Shown here: piece by piece, positions 6,967 through 7,600 of the stretch
Numbering within the stretch: position 1 is the stretch's first letter
How the letters are laid out: every line of letters begins with the position of its first letter
DNA from: CAYLZN01 sp964387935
GTDB lineage: Bacteria; Acidobacteriota; Vicinamibacteria; Vicinamibacterales; JAFNAJ01
Assembly (NCBI GenBank): GCA_964387935.1
Contig: CAYLZN010000291.1
Coordinates: 1 to 7,600 of the forward strand
Length of the DNA: 7,600 nt
Direction of reading: 5' to 3'
Translations under genes and position numbers: made by a program
Notes under the pieces: generated by a model
Told to the model about the DNA's origin: nothing
The model's database searches: none
Seen by the model: only the letters and a program-made list of their open reading frames with translations

Positions 6967-7600
6967 CGGGCCGCTCCCGGCGGTCTCCCGGGCAGGCGCA
7001 CCTCGCCACGGGCTCGCAGTTCCGCGGTCCAGGTCGCCACGAGCGCCTCGAATCGGCGGGCCTTCAGGTCAGCACGCAACGCCGGCAGCGCCGCCTCGAA
7101 CGGGACCGGTGGCGAACCTGCGGGCAGCGCCGCCTGCTGGAGACGCCAGGCGGCCCGCACGTCCTCCTCGGTGGGCTCGGCCTGGGGTCCGAAGCGCTCG
7201 CGCAGGTAGGCGTCGAGCCGCACGGTATCGCGCGCGAGCGCCCACGCGTAGTCCTCGTCCACACCCGCGCGCACCAGCGCTGCCCTCCAGGCCTCCGCGC
7301 CCACCTTCCCCCGCAGCGTCGCCACGAGGTCGTCCACCCGCCTNNNNNNNNNNGTCGGGAACGGGGGGCTGGAAGCGCGCGAGGTCGGCCAGCATCAGCG
7401 TCCGGTCCACCAGCCACACCAGGACCTCATCGTCGCTGGCCGTCGGCGAGACCAGACCGAGATCGCGCGCCAACCTGAGGTCCGAAAGGGTCAGCACCCG
7501 CCCGGCCACACGGGCCACGAGCGCATCGAGCATCGCCGCACCCGCGTCGTGCCCGGGCAGCCCGGTCCACACGAGGAGGACGATGGCGCATGCGCAGGCC
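6963..7600 (-). CDS. Exported SurA-N-like protein, 5'-partial, with assembly gap
   Basis: The gene enters from the right edge and ends at a TGA (6965-6963). Its frame is open to the edge: the first visible residues, ACACAIVLLVWTGLPGHDAG, look like the hydrophobic core and end of a signal peptide, so the GTG at 7572 is unlikely to be the start. After this come LVARVAGRVLTLSDLRLAR and DDEVLVWLVDRTLMLADLARF, matching the opening of SurA/PrsA-type N-terminal chaperone domains (a strand with V-x-G-x-x-L-T-x-S-D, then a helix with 'L-I-D-R-x-L-M-L'). Ten Ns at 7344-7353 interrupt the gene. Beyond them the protein resumes as a helical stretch (GAEAWRAALVRAGVDEDYAW, then LDAYLRERFGP, PTEEDVRAAWR), again SurA-N-like, and ends ELRARGEVRLPG. 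About 208 residues are visible. No parvulin PPIase domain is seen, so it may be a chaperone-only or scaffold form. The name rests on motif resemblance; a lineage-specific family of unknown function is the alternative. Confidence 0.72.
6974..6978 (-). promoter_or_regulatory. Ribosome binding site for the O-antigen ligase-like gene
   Basis: GGGAG on the minus strand is 7 nt before the GTG at 6966 and 10 nt before the ATG at 6963. Both spacings are workable, so the site supports a start here without deciding between the two codons. It lies inside the last codons of the upstream gene, consistent with coupled translation through the GTGA overlap. Confidence 0.55.
7344..7353. other. Assembly gap (10 N)
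   Basis: Ten undetermined bases lie within the SurA-N-like gene. Codon boundaries fall exactly at both edges (GAC for Asp ending at 7354 and AGG for Arg starting at 7343, minus strand). A gap of exactly 10 would shift the frame, so the true missing length is probably a multiple of three and the 10 N a placeholder. Confidence 0.9.

Noticed and set aside
6480..7478. A plus-strand open frame over the ligase N-terminus and the SurA-N-like gene
   Set aside because: Its product is Arg/Pro/Ala-rich, it spans the N gap, and it is antisense to two better-supported genes.
1..7600. Mobile elements, CRISPR arrays, tRNA genes or phage genes
   Set aside because: I saw no spaced direct repeats, terminal inverted repeats, transposase motifs or RNA-gene-like folds; the window is covered by six coherent protein genes.

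Overview
This window is a GC-rich (roughly 70% by eye), almost fully coding stretch of a bacterial genome. It carries part of a cell-surface polysaccharide or glycolipid assembly locus. High GC, GTG starts at every internal gene junction, very tight packing, and a SurA-N-like secreted protein of a type I associate with Acidobacteriota suggest a Vicinamibacteria-like acidobacterium. This assignment is from memory of protein style, is moderate to low in confidence, and Myxococcota or other high-GC environmental bacteria remain possible. There are no rRNA or tRNA genes, mobile elements or CRISPR arrays.

Layout, plus strand (1-4943): four genes run head to tail with overlaps of 13, 8 and 4 nt, so they almost certainly form one transcription unit whose promoter lies left of the window. 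They are a GT-B glycosyltransferase of family-4 type cut by the left edge (1-855), a second family-4-type enzyme with a cysteine-rich insertion (843-2111), a third family-4-type enzyme (2104-3408), and a multi-pass GT-C (ArnT/PMT-like) glycosyltransferase (3405-4943).

Layout, minus strand (4954-7600): two genes converge on the first four. Reading in their direction, an exported SurA-N-like protein enters from the right edge (7600-6963) and overlaps by 4 nt (GTGA) an O-antigen ligase/polymerase-family membrane protein with an extra C-terminal domain (6966-4954). The exported-protein gene is interrupted by a 10-base run of N at 7344-7353, which breaks its apparent frame; this is best read as an assembly gap. 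Only 10 bp separate the two convergent operons, and an imperfect hairpin spans both 3' ends.

How they may work together (inference): the three cytoplasmic GT-B enzymes would add sugars to a lipid-linked acceptor. The GT-C enzyme would add a sugar from a polyprenyl-phosphate donor on the periplasmic face. The Wzy_C-type protein would polymerise the glycan or transfer it to its final acceptor. The SurA-N-like protein could be an envelope chaperone or partner of the ligase. No initiating phosphoglycosyltransferase, flippase or export porin is in the window, so this is only part of a larger locus. Individual families are recognisable; sugar specificities and the product are not predictable from this sequence alone.
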